The notes: a model not told the origin generated them from the letters alone. A stretch of 64,000 bases of DNA from Stachybotrys elegans (GCA_020746835.1 JAGPNK010000009.1:310001-374000); one strand, 5' to 3'. Shown: positions 32,971 to 44,328, numbered from the stretch's first letter. Translations and numbers: made by a program.

Positions 32971-34974
32971 TCATGTAGACATCCCCTTCTCCACCAGCTT
33001 TGCCCCTTCTCGCACCTTGGGAGAGAAATGTTTTCTTAGCAGCTCACCCTCCCAGACAGTTGCGGCGAAGGGATTGCTACCCTCGACGCTCTCGCTCAAG
33101 GCAATAAACCTCCCGTCACCCTTGCGCTCCTCCGTGTTCCACATGCTGTTAACCTTCTTGCCATGAGTGTGCGCCACGTCTCCAAGCAGTGCCAGCACAC
33201 CCTGACAAGATTTTTCGGGTAGGTGCAGTGCCACACCCATCAGTTGCTTGGTGAAGGCAGCAAGGCGCAGAGGAGGAACGGAGCGGATATTATAGGACGG
33301 AAGGAGAATGGCGGTGAGAGAGCGAAGTAGCAGCACGGTGGTTGTCTGCACATTGATCTTGGAGGTGGCAGACGCGCCAGCAGGACGAGTGAGCTCCAAA
33401 TCGGGATGTATGGAGAGAGGGAGGAGGGATCTGTAGAGGTGAGTGATGAAGAAGGATAGATCGAGATGAAGTTGGTTGCGTGAGTTGTGGGCATCTTGAC
33501 CAGCCAGCAGCGCAAATGCTGTTACTGTGCACAGCAATGCCTCACGTGTCAGGTTTCGGACGGGGATATCGTCATCGTCCTCGGCCTCGGCCCCCTCCTC
33601 TCCTGCTTCGGGGTCGACCTCTGCGTTGGCGTCCTCATCACTGTGCCGAATGAGATCCTTCAGTGCCTCGAGAAGATCGCCAAAGAAATCCTGGTTGATG
33701 AGATGGGCATACTTTGCGAGCCCCTCAAGAACGGCGCCCATCAGGTGAGGCACTCGAAGCTTGAGAATGCGGAAGTAGCTTGCAAATACAACCTTTAACG
33801 TTTCGGACTGCATCCTCTCTTGCTCCTCATGGCTGACCATAGCATCTGCATTGTCCATATCCTTCTGCAGAGCCTTTTGCTCCTTGATCGCCTTTCGTTC
33901 TCGCTTCGTCCTGAACTCCTTCTTTTGTCTCCTAGGTCCGCCCTCCTTGGACTGCTCCACCGTGTCTCTGGAAGCCTTGCCTGAAAACTCGGAGAGGAGG
34001 CGCAGACTGAGGAAGAGATTGACAGCCATCTCATCAACCTGATACTCTCGAGCCTTCATCATCTTGGAAAGCAGTGAAGCCGCCTCCATAGATGGCCTGC
34101 CATCCTCATCTTCCCGGAAGAGGGTTTCCAGGGCATCCCGGCACTGGGCAGAGTCCTTGTCTGCACGTCTCTTGCTCAACTTTCCCACCAGGATCTTGAC
34201 GAGATCTTGACGAAAGTTGAAATGGGGCACCGCAGTAACCAGAGTGCAGGCAGCTTTGATAGCAACGCTCGAAAGGCTCTGCCCGCTGGGGCCGGGCTTC
34301 GTCTCGAGCTTGGCGCACCTTGCCAGTTCCTTGATGTAGGACTGATAGCCAGCCACCAATGCCTGTTCGTACTGGCGCAGAGTCCGCACTCCCTTGGAAA
34401 GCTGTTCCCTGGGGCCATCCTCCGACTGCGGACGTATGCGGTAGCCTGGGATGACGTCCTTGTAGACAGCCATCTGCGTAAGAATAGCGAGGATTCGAAT
34501 TGTGTGAATTTCAGACTGGCCGATCTTTGCGAGAGCCTTGAAAGCGCCGACATGCTCTTCGGGATTTTCATTCATGACCATTGCAATTTTGGCGAGCTCT
34601 TCTTGGGCCTCGAGAATCTGCTGCGACTCGGGCACAGCGGGTGCTTCTTCATGCGCCTCGGACTCGGGCTCTGAGTCCATGTCATCCTCGCGCCCCTCGA
34701 GCCATTCCGTATCGCTCTCCACCGACAACTCTTCATCCTGGAGACTGCGAAGAACCTCTAGACGACCATCGGCCGTCTTGATCGGAAGTCGGTTACTCTC
34801 CTTGTCCTGCTTCTTGCCTTTGCGCGGCCTGGACTCGTAGTCCTGCTCGAGATCCCAATTGGCGGCATTCTTGAAGAAAGCCTTTTGGGAAGCTTTTGAG
34901 GACTCCAAAGGTGCTGCCTCGTCCTCAGAGGCAGCATGGCCCAGCTTTCTCCTCTTAGTACCGTTGATGGCCAT
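32971..34974 (-). CDS. NOC3: Nucleolar complex-associated protein 3 (NOC3)
   Basis: A 60S ribosome-assembly factor of the nucleolus that pairs with Noc2; in yeast it also has a role at replication origins. Single exon, 667 aa. The start at 34974 gives MAINGTKRRKLGHAAS; the frame extends upstream to 35082, but that part has no conserved look. Acidic and basic N-terminal stretch (NWDLEQDYESRPRKGKKQ), then the NOC3 N-domain at about 130-230 (LAKIAMVMNENPEEHVGAFK, LAILTQMAVYKDVIPGYRIR). The CBF/Mak21-like domain lies at about 430-600 (VVFASYFRILKLRVPHLMGA, VLEGLAKYAHLINQDFFGDL). The basic coiled stretch KKEFRTKRERKAIKEQKALQ at about 355 is typical. The promoter is shared with RPF1. Confidence 0.93.
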   Translation of the reverse strand: MAINGTKRRKLGHAASEDEAAPLESSKASQKAFFKNAANWDLEQDYESRPRKGKKQDKESNRLPIKTADGRLEVLRSLQDEELSVESDTEWLEGREDDMDSEPESEAHEEAPAVPESQQILEAQEELAKIAMVMNENPEEHVGAFKALAKIGQSEIHTIRILAILTQMAVYKDVIPGYRIRPQSEDGPREQLSKGVRTLRQYEQALVAGYQSYIKELARCAKLETKPGPSGQSLSSVAIKAACTLVTAVPHFNFRQDLVKILVGKLSKRRADKDSAQCRDALETLFREDEDGRPSMEAASLLSKMMKAREYQVDEMAVNLFLSLRLLSEFSGKASRDTVEQSKEGGPRRQKKEFRTKRERKAIKEQKALQKDMDNADAMVSHEEQERMQSETLKVVFASYFRILKLRVPHLMGAVLEGLAKYAHLINQDFFGDLLEALKDLIRHSDEDANAEVDPEAGEEGAEAEDDDDIPVRNLTREALLCTVTAFALLAGQDAHNSRNQLHLDLSFFITHLYRSLLPLSIHPDLELTRPAGASATSKINVQTTTVLLLRSLTAILLPSYNIRSVPPLRLAAFTKQLMGVALHLPEKSCQGVLALLGDVAHTHGKKVNSMWNTEERKGDGRFIALSESVEGSNPFAATVWEGELLRKHFSPKVREGAKLVEKGMST

Positions 34975-35269
34975 GGCGGCTGTTGTTTGGGAGCAGGTTG
35001 ACTGAAATTTCATCAACTTCCAGGTGCTAGTCACCGCGCCTTCTCCAATTGATGCTCTACCCAGCCCACCAAAAATTTGCACCCCACCAATCAGACGCTC
35101 CAGATATCCTTCACCGCCAAAATTTTTGGTATTTTCTGCCCGTCAAAAAAATGAAAATCCAAATGGGCCCCTCCCAAATTTCTACTAAGCTTGAGACGCC
35201 CGCCGATTGCGACACACTGCTTCTACTCCAATTGATTGAAGCGGATAACCGGCAGGACACCATCGCAAA
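34975..35269. promoter_or_regulatory. Bidirectional promoter of NOC3 and RPF1
   Basis: Only 295 bp separate the start codons of two 60S-assembly genes. It carries two RRPE-like elements (AAAAATTT at 35071-35078 and AAAATTTTT at 35119-35127, the reverse complement of AAAAATTTT) and a CCAAT box in ACCAATCAG at about 35087-35091. RRPE is the ribosomal-RNA-processing element of fungal ribosome-biogenesis genes. Confidence 0.6.
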
Positions 35270-36499
35270 ATGGGATTCTCGAGACCTTCGGAGCATGCCC
35301 TGAAGTCGGCAAACAAGCTGAGGCGAAAGGAGCTCTTTGTTCAGCACAAGAAGGGAAAGATAAAGGACAGGCGCGAGGAAAGGCTCCGGAGAAAGAAGGA
35401 GGAGGACAAGAACCCCGAGCTCAGGGCTGCCCGCCTGGCCAAGAATAAGCCTCTCACCATCGACCAGAAGCGAGTATGGGATGATGTCGACGATGATAGC
35501 CTCGGCGTCCGAGTCGATGTGGAACAGCTTAAGCGGCGGCGCATAGAGGCTGAGGAGCAGGCGGCTCTGGATGCTGTCGAGGAAGATGACGAAGATGACG
35601 ACATGGACAGCATGCTTGGATCCGACGACGAGGAGGATGAGGAGGCCCGACAGGCTGCGTTGGAGCGGCAACGCGAGAAGAGGGCCAAGAGAGACAACAG
35701 CATCGCTCCGTCCACGACAAGCACAAACCTCGACCTAACGCCCGCCTCGCTAGCCCTCAGGTTCCCTTCCCTCTTCTCAGATGTGCCTCCACCCGAGCCC
35801 AAGATCCTAGTCACGACGTCTCTCAACTCTACGATTCACAACGAAGCGCATCTCCTCTGCACGCTGTTCCCGAACAGCAGCTACATCCCAAGATCGGCAC
35901 ATCGCTACGGCCACAAGTATTCCCTGCGGGAGATTTGCAAATACGCTACGAACAGAGATTACACCGCTGTATTGCTTCTCAAGGAGGACCTCAAGAAGCC
36001 GACAGGATTATCCGTCGTCCACCTGCCTTCAGGACCGACGTTTCACTTCAGCATCTCCAACTGGATTGAGGGCAGGAAGTTGCCTGGTCATGGAAACCCC
36101 ACCAACCACTACCCAGAACTTCTGCTGAACAACTTCAAGACGCCCCTCGGTCTACTGACGGCGAAGCTCTTCATGACGCTCTTCCCTCCTCGACCCGAGT
36201 TCCAGGGACGCCAAGTTGTTACGCTGCACAACCAGCGTGACTATATTTTTGTGCGCCGGCATCGCTACGTGTTCCGCGACAAGCGCGCAACGGAGAAGAG
36301 CATCGTAGGCGCGGATGGCAAGGAGGTCAAGGGCGTGGAGGACATCCGCGCAGGGTTGCAGGAGCTGGGCCCCCGATTCACCTTGAAGCTCCGAAGAGTC
36401 GACAAGGGCATCGGCCGAGCGGGGAGCGAGGGTGATGATGCTCTACAGTGGCAATGGAAGGCAAAGATGGAGAAGGATCGCAAAGTGTTCAACCTATAG
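35270..36499 (+). CDS. RPF1: Ribosome production factor 1 (RPF1), Brix domain
   Basis: A nucleolar 60S assembly factor that binds pre-27S rRNA with Rpf2-type Brix partners. Single exon of 409 aa; start in context GCAAAATGG. The basic N-terminus (ALKSANKLRRKELFVQHKKG, EERLRRKKEEDK) resembles a nucleolar signal. An acidic linker at about 100-125 (EEDDEDDDMDSMLGSDDEED) precedes the Brix domain at about 170-380. Core Brix sequence includes KILVTTSLNSTIHNEAHLLC, FPNSSYIPRSAHRYGHKYSL, TGLSVVHLPSGPTFHFSISN, LFPPRPEFQGRQVVTLHNQR and RDYIFVRRHRYVF. The C-terminal LGPRFTLKLRRVDKGI is family-typical. It is divergent from NOC3. Confidence 0.95.
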   Translation: MGFSRPSEHALKSANKLRRKELFVQHKKGKIKDRREERLRRKKEEDKNPELRAARLAKNKPLTIDQKRVWDDVDDDSLGVRVDVEQLKRRRIEAEEQAALDAVEEDDEDDDMDSMLGSDDEEDEEARQAALERQREKRAKRDNSIAPSTTSTNLDLTPASLALRFPSLFSDVPPPEPKILVTTSLNSTIHNEAHLLCTLFPNSSYIPRSAHRYGHKYSLREICKYATNRDYTAVLLLKEDLKKPTGLSVVHLPSGPTFHFSISNWIEGRKLPGHGNPTNHYPELLLNNFKTPLGLLTAKLFMTLFPPRPEFQGRQVVTLHNQRDYIFVRRHRYVFRDKRATEKSIVGADGKEVKGVEDIRAGLQELGPRFTLKLRRVDKGIGRAGSEGDDALQWQWKAKMEKDRKVFNL

Positions 36500-37700
36500 T
36501 GGTTTGATACTAATGAACAATGTGTTTGCATGTATAGCTTTACATGGCTTGATGAGTCGCAAACGCCTTCTCAAATGGTTGAGAACTTTTGTCTTGAAGT
36601 TGAAGGAAACGAGGTGGGAACCGAGCGATCATACCACATCGAAGAATTACTGAACCAAGAGTGCTATAAAATATAGATAGAGAAGGAATCGTAAAATCCC
36701 AGGAATTCTTGGCATGGGCCATACACAGCAAAATTAGCCGCAGCATTCCTAGGGCCATGCTTAGCAGCCTTTTATAGCCTTCCTCTTTGTTCTCTAGAAG
36801 GCTGGCTCCGGCCAATGGGTAAAGTCAATCACAGTCTAATTATCTCTCCATTGTCTGGCTCTGTTCTCGGTCCTGTAGGCACCAGGGCAAACAGTCACTG
36901 TCCGCATAGGCCATCAAGGCCTTTCTATTGTTCTTTCCCACCCTCCACATGTACCCGGCTGCTCTATCATAGACCTAGGTCTTGTATATGGCCTTTACTG
37001 ACCTAGGTGAATCTTGTGATAGTCTCCTAGATGTTGACGAGAAAGGTTATGGAAGGCTCCATAATATAGCCGCAAACATGCTGTAGCAAAACCGGGCGTG
37101 CAAACCTAAGTACTAAATTTAGGATAGTCTTTCACTATTTTACGATTCCTCACATTTTTTACGGTTCTCCGAAGCCCGAGTCCCCCAATTCATTGACAGG
37201 TGAAATTTCGCTCCAGTAAAATCACGATGTACGGTATGTAACGATGCAATTATGATAACCGCATGACAGTCCCCACATGGTACACGCTAGCCAGATAGGG
37301 GGCGCAGATGTGCATTCCCCTTGTTTTGTACAAATTATGCCCGTGGGTGTCGCGAAATTCACCAAGCACATCACACATATCATGGCACAGAACGCCAAGC
37401 TTCGCCGCGGATGACTGTCTGGCAAAGCCTTTGCAGCAGCCCGCGTGAGGTTGTTTTGTGACGAAGTGCTGAAGCGCCTACCCACCGGACCATTGCGACG
37501 ATTATCCTTCATGAAACACTGTCGATGAAACACTGTCGCATTCGAACACCATCAAGCTCCTGAGATAGACGGCGGTTCTCGACATGAGCACGCGGATATC
37601 CAGTCTCCCTTCTTATCATTGTATTAGATCATCGGGGCATAAGCCTAGAACATCATCATTCTCGCAAGCCTCCCCCCTCTCCTCGCTGTCAAGAGGGAAC
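36500..37700. other. Gene-free 1.2 kb between RPF1 and the dehydratase gene
   Basis: This comparatively AT-rich stretch has repeated ACCTAGGT-like palindromes near 36970 and 37010. No coding region, tRNA-like fold or repeat array was found. It should contain the RPF1 3' UTR and the promoter of the dehydratase gene. Confidence 0.55.
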
Positions 37701-39118
37701 ATGGAGGAAGGTATTATGGCTCCTGGCGGCGGCAACGTGTAATATTGAAGCTGACTGGTTCTCATAGACAAAGTAAATGGGCACCGCAAGTACCTCCAAG
37801 ATGTAGATGTTTGGAAACAAGCGCCTGTTCTCAAGGGCACCACCAAATTTGAACCTCGGCCAGAGGTCAAGAATATCATGGTTACTGGAGGTGCCGGCTT
37901 CATGTACGTCACCTAGCCCCTCCCCAACTTGCGACAGTCCCGAGGTGCTGAGGCGACGTGGAATTCAGTGCGTGCTGGCTGGTGCGGCATCTGACGCTCA
38001 ACTATGCCGATTCGTATCACATTGTTTCCTTTGACAAGCTGGACTACTGCTCGTCTCTCAACAACACGAGGATCCTAAACGACAAGCGCAATTTTACCTT
38101 CTACCATGGGGACATCACCCACCCCACCGAGGTGGTGGATTGCATGGAGCGCTACAATATCGACACTGTTCTTCATTTTGCTGCACAGTCGCACGTGGAC
38201 CTGAGCTTCGGCAACTCGTATGGCTTCACTCATACCAACGTCTACGGTACCCATGTCCTACTCGAAAGTGCCAAGAAGGTAGGCATCAAGAGGTTTATCC
38301 ACATCTCAACCGATGAGGTCTACGGCGAGGTCAAGGAGGATGAGGACGAGTTGCTCGAGTCGAGCATATTATCGCCGACTAACCCCTATGCGGCAAGCAA
38401 AGCCGCGGCCGAGATGCTGGTGCAGTCGTACCAGAAGAGCTTCAAGCTTCCCATCATTATTGTTCGCAGCAATAATGTCTACGGGCCGCACCAGTATCCT
38501 GAGAGTAAGCAACTGCTCCTATGCAAGTGTATGGTGGCTGACTGACAGCGGGCAGAGATCATCCCCAAATTCACGTGCCTATTGAATAGGGGCCGTCCCG
38601 TGGTTCTTCATGGAGATGGTAGCCCGACCCGAAGATACCTCTATGCAGGGGACGCGGCGGATGCGTTTGACACCATCCTTCACAAGGGCCAGCTGGGCCA
38701 CATCTACAACGTCGGCTCCTATGACGAGATATCCAACCTGGAGCTCTGCAGCAAGCTTCTCGACACCATCGGCATCCCACATGATTCACTGGAAGAACTA
38801 AGACGGTGGATCAAGTACACACACGACCGACCATTCAACGATTGCCGGTACGCGGTCGATGGTTCCAAACTCCGGCGACTTGGGTGGGAGCAGAGGACTA
38901 GCCTGGATGAGGGTCTACGTATCACCGTAGATTGGTACCGACAATTTGGCGAGTCTTGGTGGGGAGACATCACTCATGTACTTACGCCATTTCCCGTCGT
39001 CACTGAAGGCGAAGTGGTGCCCGACGATGTGCACCTCATGACGGATGAGCCGCCGCTCCCGGGGGACGAGTGTCACACTAATGGGAATGGGAAGAACGGG
39101 CATTATAAGGTTGCCTAG
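37701..39118 (+). CDS. UDP-glucose 4,6-dehydratase (RmlB-like, fungal UDP-rhamnose route)
   Basis: NAD-dependent short-chain enzyme expected to convert UDP-glucose to UDP-4-keto-6-deoxyglucose in the cytosol, the first step to UDP-rhamnose-type sugars in fungi. Exons 37701-37710 (only ATG GAG GAA G), 37768-37903, 37969-38504 and 38556-39118 give 1245 nt, 414 aa. Rossmann motif VTGGAGFIACW is split by intron 2. The family signatures are present: HFAAQSHVDLSFGNSYGFTH, IHISTDEVYGEV, and the catalytic Tyr-x3-Lys in NPYAASKAAAEM. Also IVRSNNVYGPHQYPEK and HGDGSPTRRYLYAGDAADAF. The downstream epimerase/reductase is not in this window. The C-terminal 60 residues (VTEGEVVPDDVHLMTDEPPL, NGNGKNGH) extend past the usual bacterial length. 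The 10-nt first exon is inferred from splice logic. Confidence 0.9.
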
Positions 39119-41240
39119 GGGCGACCTGGGCGTCACTGAACCAGCTCGATATCGCAAAGATCATCCATCTGGTGAAGGAGAATTTGACGTGTGCTACCGA
39201 ACACTGAGGAAGGGGGGTTCACGGCGGGACAAGGCAGGGGTGTCGCCGAGGACAGGTTTGGGAATATTGACGGAAGCCCAAGGGATGAGGTGCCTGAGCC
39301 TGAGGTGGTAGATATAAGCGATTTCTGATAGAGTAACTAAGCACATGGTAGAATTGATAACAACCAATGACATTACATGCTGTGGTGACGACGACGAGGG
39401 TACGTTTTTCGAACGACAGGCTGTAGTAGCATCGCATCGTCGTTCGTACCTTACATGAGGCCAGGATGGGAGGGGAGACGAGAGCAGGGAAGCGGCCGGG
39501 GGCTCGGGCATGCCGGCCACCGTGGGGAAGCTAGGCCGAGGATGGGATTGCGCCCGAGGACAAAGTCTGGGCGGCTTGGGAGAAGCGATGAGTGGGAGCA
39601 GAGATATGCGAGATGTACGATGTAGGGTTGAAGGAAGGACGGAGTAAAAAGTGATACGATAGCATCATGGCGGTATGATAAGTATGTATGTCATACTGAG
39701 GCAGGGCGGCAGCAGCCCGTGGGGTTTTCAGCTACATTGACAGTAGGTGCGCGCAATGTTACCGGATGCATCTAATACGAAGCGCCCTATACTAGTATAT
39801 CCCACTTCTACGATAAGAGGTATCGCTGGCAATGAGGATGGCGCGTGGGAGGTGCTATCAAAAATGCATGCATGGCATGGGGGTGAAGCCGTGAGATAGC
39901 AGCGCGGGAGCAGAGAGGGAATGCAAGGGTAGTCCGACCTAGGGCAAGGCGGGTGAAGGGGAGCCCAGAGAAACCCATGGTAGCACACAAGCAGGAGAAA
40001 AGGGGTATTTCGACTCTCAAGACCATGATGGATACGTGATGGATGAGTGATGGGTGCTGTACGGCAGTGGAGTGAGAACAGGGTGCGGGACGGTCTCTGC
40101 TCTGGCAGTGGCGGTAGGCAAGGCTCAATTGACAGTTGGGGAGGCACCCGAAACAGCGAAACTGACCTGACGTGTGCAGGGAGGAGGGGATCAATCGTGA
40201 GGATGGTTACATTGCGACTCCATGACAGCACGGGGAAGAGAGGGAAGTCAGGGGGCACCTCATCGCGACAGGCACTCAGCTTCGCGAGCAGACATGGATG
40301 AGGCCCTGGACTTCTCGTCAAGCACGGATACAGATCGGACACCAGGGGTCAATTGACATGGTCAGTGCCTGAGCAAGGGGATAACGAGAGGGCGGAACTG
40401 CAGCCCACGTACGGAGTAGCGTATGTACGGATGGGTGCTGATGGGAACGATTACGTACGTACATAGAAATGTCGGGAGGTGCTGTCAATAATAGGTAGCT
40501 ACTAAGCTGAGATTCGGGACCGAAGAGGGAAGAGACGACAGAGGGAGAGAGAGAGAGAGAGGCTCGACCATTGAGGCGGTAAAAGGGCGTGCGGCTGGAA
40601 GAAGTGCCAGATCATCTTTGCATCCGTACTAGCTGTATGCGGCTGGACAGCACCGGCGTCAAGGCAAAGGTGCCAGCGCAGTGGCACTGGCTCGCGGGAC
40701 GGTACCTACATGTAAGCGCTATTGATCAGGTCGCACACGATGCATTGCAGTATTGCTGGGTCCTCTTTGTCAGGGAGGAGAGAAACGTCCGGAGTAAGAC
40801 TCTTGTCGCCCATTTGTCTCTGACGGGATGGCTTTCTTTTGTCGTGTAAACCGGAAACATTGAGGACCCCTCCCGTCCGCTGTGGCATGTTGTGTTTTGT
40901 CATGTCATGCCATGCCTGGCCAGACAAGGCCAGACCAGGCCAGGCCAGCCAAGCAGGATGGACCCGACATTGGACAATGGCGGCGGCGGCGGCGGCTTGG
41001 AGATACTTGGGTACTAAGAGGGAGCTAAGGCCGGGTGGCAGAGCCTTGACGCATGGAGCTTGTTGGGTGGCGTCCGGTAGACTGGGATGGCCGCGACGCC
41101 TGGGGGATTAAATGATTTGTTGACGGATGGAAGCCAACCTTGACAGGTTGGACCAGAATTGAGTGCCCAGCGGGCCGGTCAAGTTCCATCCCTTAGCACC
41201 TCTACTCCTGATTCCCTGGATTGCAGGCTGTATCCGTAGG

Positions 41241-41294
41241 TAGGTGCTGTAGGTGCTGTAGGTGCTGTAGGTGCTGTAGGTGCTGTAGGTGCTG
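41241..41294. repeat. 9-bp minisatellite (TAGGTGCTG)6
   Basis: Six tandem copies of TAGGTGCTG without spacers, so not a CRISPR-like array. It lies in non-coding DNA. Confidence 0.95.
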
Positions 41295-42733
41295 GGTAGG
41301 TACATTAGCGGCCTCGCTTAAGGTCTAACCTACCCACACTTCCTCTGCTCTCGGTACTGGTATCGTAGCATTGGGAATCTTGCAGGTCGGCTGGGATTGG
41401 GATTGGGAAAACCGACTTGACGAGGAGAAGCACGCTGACATGCGTTCGCCTATGCAGTGAGGTGCCATTGCAGCCCAGACACCGGGCCTGGAGTACCTCC
41501 CGATACGCTTTGCTACTAGGACTGGGCCCCTGCAGAGAAGTACTAGGAGTAGGTACTTACCTACCTCTAACCTCCTTGTATATCGTCCTTGTTCTCTCTG
41601 TAATATCATGTTTGCCTGCTGTCCATTTCATTAGTGATTCTAGTGACGGGGACGACCCTCTCTGGCCCATTCCCAAGCTTACCTATCCCATCGCGTTAGT
41701 ACTAGGTACCTATGTAAGTATGTATGTGCGTATGTCCACTTATTCGCTCGACGGGACTGGACCGCGGCGCAGGGACAAGGTCCAGGCAGGATACGGAGGG
41801 CTCTGGGTGTTTCCATCCCTTCTTCTACCCACTCTGAGAGTTGCTGGATTGCTGGGACCCGGTCCATCCCACGAGCATGGGCCCCGTGGCACCCAGGGCG
41901 CCTTCCTCCCTCCCAGTGCTGCCTCCCCGCCACGCTCCATGCTCCACGCCCACGCTCCACGCCCACGCACCAAGCAAGCTCCACGCTCCACCAGCCAGGA
42001 AAGAACCACTAGCTTTGGTCGCTGCCTCCCATCGCATCGCATCGCATCCCCATTGTCGCACGCCGCACGCCGCATCCCTTCCACTTCCACATCCCCGACC
42101 CGAACCATCCCAAAGCCACCTGGTTTGTGGAGGTGCAGACTCCCGTCCACCATTAGGAACCCTCACTGCTTGACTGGCTCTGCCTGTCTGGCCCAGCGCA
42201 CCTTGCCTAAACCGTTCCAGCCCGCCCTCTTCCTCGACCCCCGGATCATCCATCATTTTCAGTATCCATCTCATCTCTCTCTCTCTGTCGCCCTCTTCCT
42301 CTTCCTTGTCCCGCTCACTCACCAGCTTGGTTGCGCTTCTTCTGCTTCTTATTACCATAGCAGTCTGCTTCCGTTCCTACATCATAATTCAGTCATCAAC
42401 TATGTGCGACTGCATCTCACACCATCATCACACCACACGCCCATCCACCACCTGTCCCAGACCTGTCTCTCGTCATCCCGAGCTTTGATATTGCTTGTGC
42501 TCCGGCCCTCCTCGATCCCCTCGCCTGTCCTGCAACCCGCCCCCGCGATAATCGCCATTCCGTTATCACCATCCTTCCTTCTTGTCTCTCTCTCTCTCTC
42601 TCTCTCTGCCCACCTCGTCCATTTGTCGCACACGCATCTGCATCCACACCCCTCACGTCCACGCCCTCGCTCACTTGCACCCTCTTCCTTCGCCTCGCCT
42701 TCGCCTCGCCTTCGTCCCAGTTACACGTAGAAC

Positions 42734-42775
42734 ATGTCGCCAAGTATCGCCAGATTATTTCCCCGCCCGCGATAG
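42734..42775 (+). other. Upstream ORF before the methyltransferase gene
   Basis: A 13-codon ORF (ATG at 42734, TAG at 42773-42775) ends 39 bases before the main ATG at 42815. It could reduce or condition translation of the methyltransferase if transcription starts upstream. Confidence 0.45.
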
Positions 42776-42814
42776 AACTGCTACGAGCTCCCAGAGGCCA
42801 CCTGCCCTTTGCTC

Positions 42815-44328
42815 ATGGCCAAGAAGAGACGCTCCAAGCACCGATCTGGAGCTCGGCAAAAGAACCACCAGTCTCAGACAGCTGCTGCTATGTGCTCTGA
42901 TGGGCAATACCCCCAGAGTAGCAGGCAGTCTAGCGACGGAACCTTGAGCGAGCATGCGACGGCCAGCGACAGTGCTCTTACAGCTATGACGAGCCTGGCC
43001 AGCACCGACGACGAATCAACCACCCGTCGTCCCCGTACAGACATCCCTGATCTCAATCCCGAGATAGAGTACATCGACGACGACGAAGACGACGATGACA
43101 GAGAGACGGTCTCGATACATCCGGCAAGTCGCTACCCCCGTGTCCCAAGCCCACACATGTCGGAAATGCCCTACAGCACCGAATATTTGGGGCACGGCGG
43201 CGGGCATTCAGACGTGTAAGTGCTCCCTGTCCTGTGCACGGCTATCTGCTACATACATACATACATGTATATATATATATATATGCAAACATGAGTAAAC
43301 ACAAACTGACCTGTTCTCTTAGAGCGGCCTCTACACGCTCCCTCTGGGAGCAAGACCTGGACTACCGCGAGATTCATGGTCGCCGCTACTGTAGAGACTA
43401 TTTTATGCCAAACGACGAAATGGAGCAGCTTCGCCTGGCCTTGCAGCACCAGGTCTTTCTGCACGTCCTCGATGGCGAACTCACTACCGTTCAGCTCGAC
43501 AAGCCAACTCACATACTCGATGTCGGAACGGGAACCGGGGAATGGGCTATCCGACTGGCTGAGCTTTACCCACGATGCGAGGTGGTCGGTACCGATATTG
43601 CCGCCATCGCCGAGACCAGCAGTGTTCCCATGAATGTCTTCTTTGAAATCGAGGACGCCGAAGATTGGGATCGTATGCCTGACTGCTATGACTTGATCCA
43701 CCTACGATCTATGGAGGGGGCTTTTAGGGACTGGACTTTTATTTACGATAATGCTTTTTATTCATTGAAGCCCGGCGGCTGGATTGAGGTTCAGGACTTT
43801 GACACGGCTGAGGGCATGGACAAGTTCAGGGAACACCTACCTCCGGATTCGCCCCTTCACTCGCTCATGGAGGATCTCGACCAAGCCGCCATCAAGGCTG
43901 GCCGGAAGCGCGGCACAACGCACATGGACCCGAGAGTATTAATGGACTCGGGCTTTGTGGACGTGAGGGTCACGGAATATGTGGTCCCCATCTCGGTAGC
44001 CGAAAAGACGGCAGGCAAGTTTTGGCTCATCTCATGTCTGGACTCGCTCGAGTCCAACTGCCTGCGTTGGCTCACGGAACATATGGAATGGGATCCGGAC
44101 ACGTGCAAGGAGGCCTGCGAGAACGCAGCTCGGGAGATGGCCCAGATCGCCAAGCACCCGGAGAAGTCAAAAGGACTCATAGTCAAGGTGCGCATCGTCG
44201 TCGCGCGGAAACCTCTAGATGCCCCCAAGGCGAGCGCACCGCCCTACTTCAGAGACTCGAGGTCGTGCAGCGCAACTCCCTCGCCTCGGGAGGACGCTCC
44301 GGATCCGATGCAACTAGAAGATCCATGA
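42815..44328 (+). CDS. LaeA-like SAM-dependent methyltransferase
   Basis: Two exons, 42815-43215 and 43323-44328 (1407 nt, 468 aa), with a GTAAGT donor and a TTAG acceptor. The N-terminal 130 residues are basic then Ser/Thr-rich and acidic (IDDDEDDDDRETVSIHPASR), predicted disordered. The methyltransferase domain begins with LWEQDLDYREIHGRRYCRDY and motif I is ILDVGTGTGEWAIRLAELYP, followed by an acidic loop (VVGTDIAAIAE), YDLIHLRSMEGAFRDW and LKPGGWIEVQDFDTAEGMDK. This is the pattern of LaeA/Llm proteins, which can influence secondary metabolism and development, though many paralogs have no known role. Which paralog this is cannot be told here. The intron holds an (ACAT)n/(TA)n microsatellite. 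There is no secondary-metabolite core gene nearby. Confidence 0.88.
43251..43284. repeat. (ACAT)n-(TA)n microsatellite in methyltransferase intron
   Basis: About four ACAT units run into a TA dinucleotide run of about nine units, inside the intron 43216-43322. Confidence 0.85.

Larger units (their letters stand above)
39119..42814. other. Gene-free 3.7 kb with minisatellite and CT-rich leader
   Basis: No supported gene. A 9-bp minisatellite lies at 41241-41294 and an AGGTACCT octamer at 41704-41711. From about 42000 to 42720 the + strand is very pyrimidine-rich, with a (CT)n run at 42583-42607, and is probably the 5' leader of the methyltransferase gene. A 13-codon upstream ORF lies at 42734-42775. 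The long open frame 41417-42730 reads as low-complexity sequence. Confidence 0.55.

Noticed and set aside
41241..41294. Possible CRISPR-like array
   Set aside because: Units are tandem without spacers, and the host is a fungus; it is a minisatellite.
41417..42730. 437-codon open frame upstream of the methyltransferase gene
   Set aside because: The sequence is low-complexity (Ser, Pro, His, Arg, Leu) in pyrimidine-rich DNA. It has no domain, and lies where a leader is expected.
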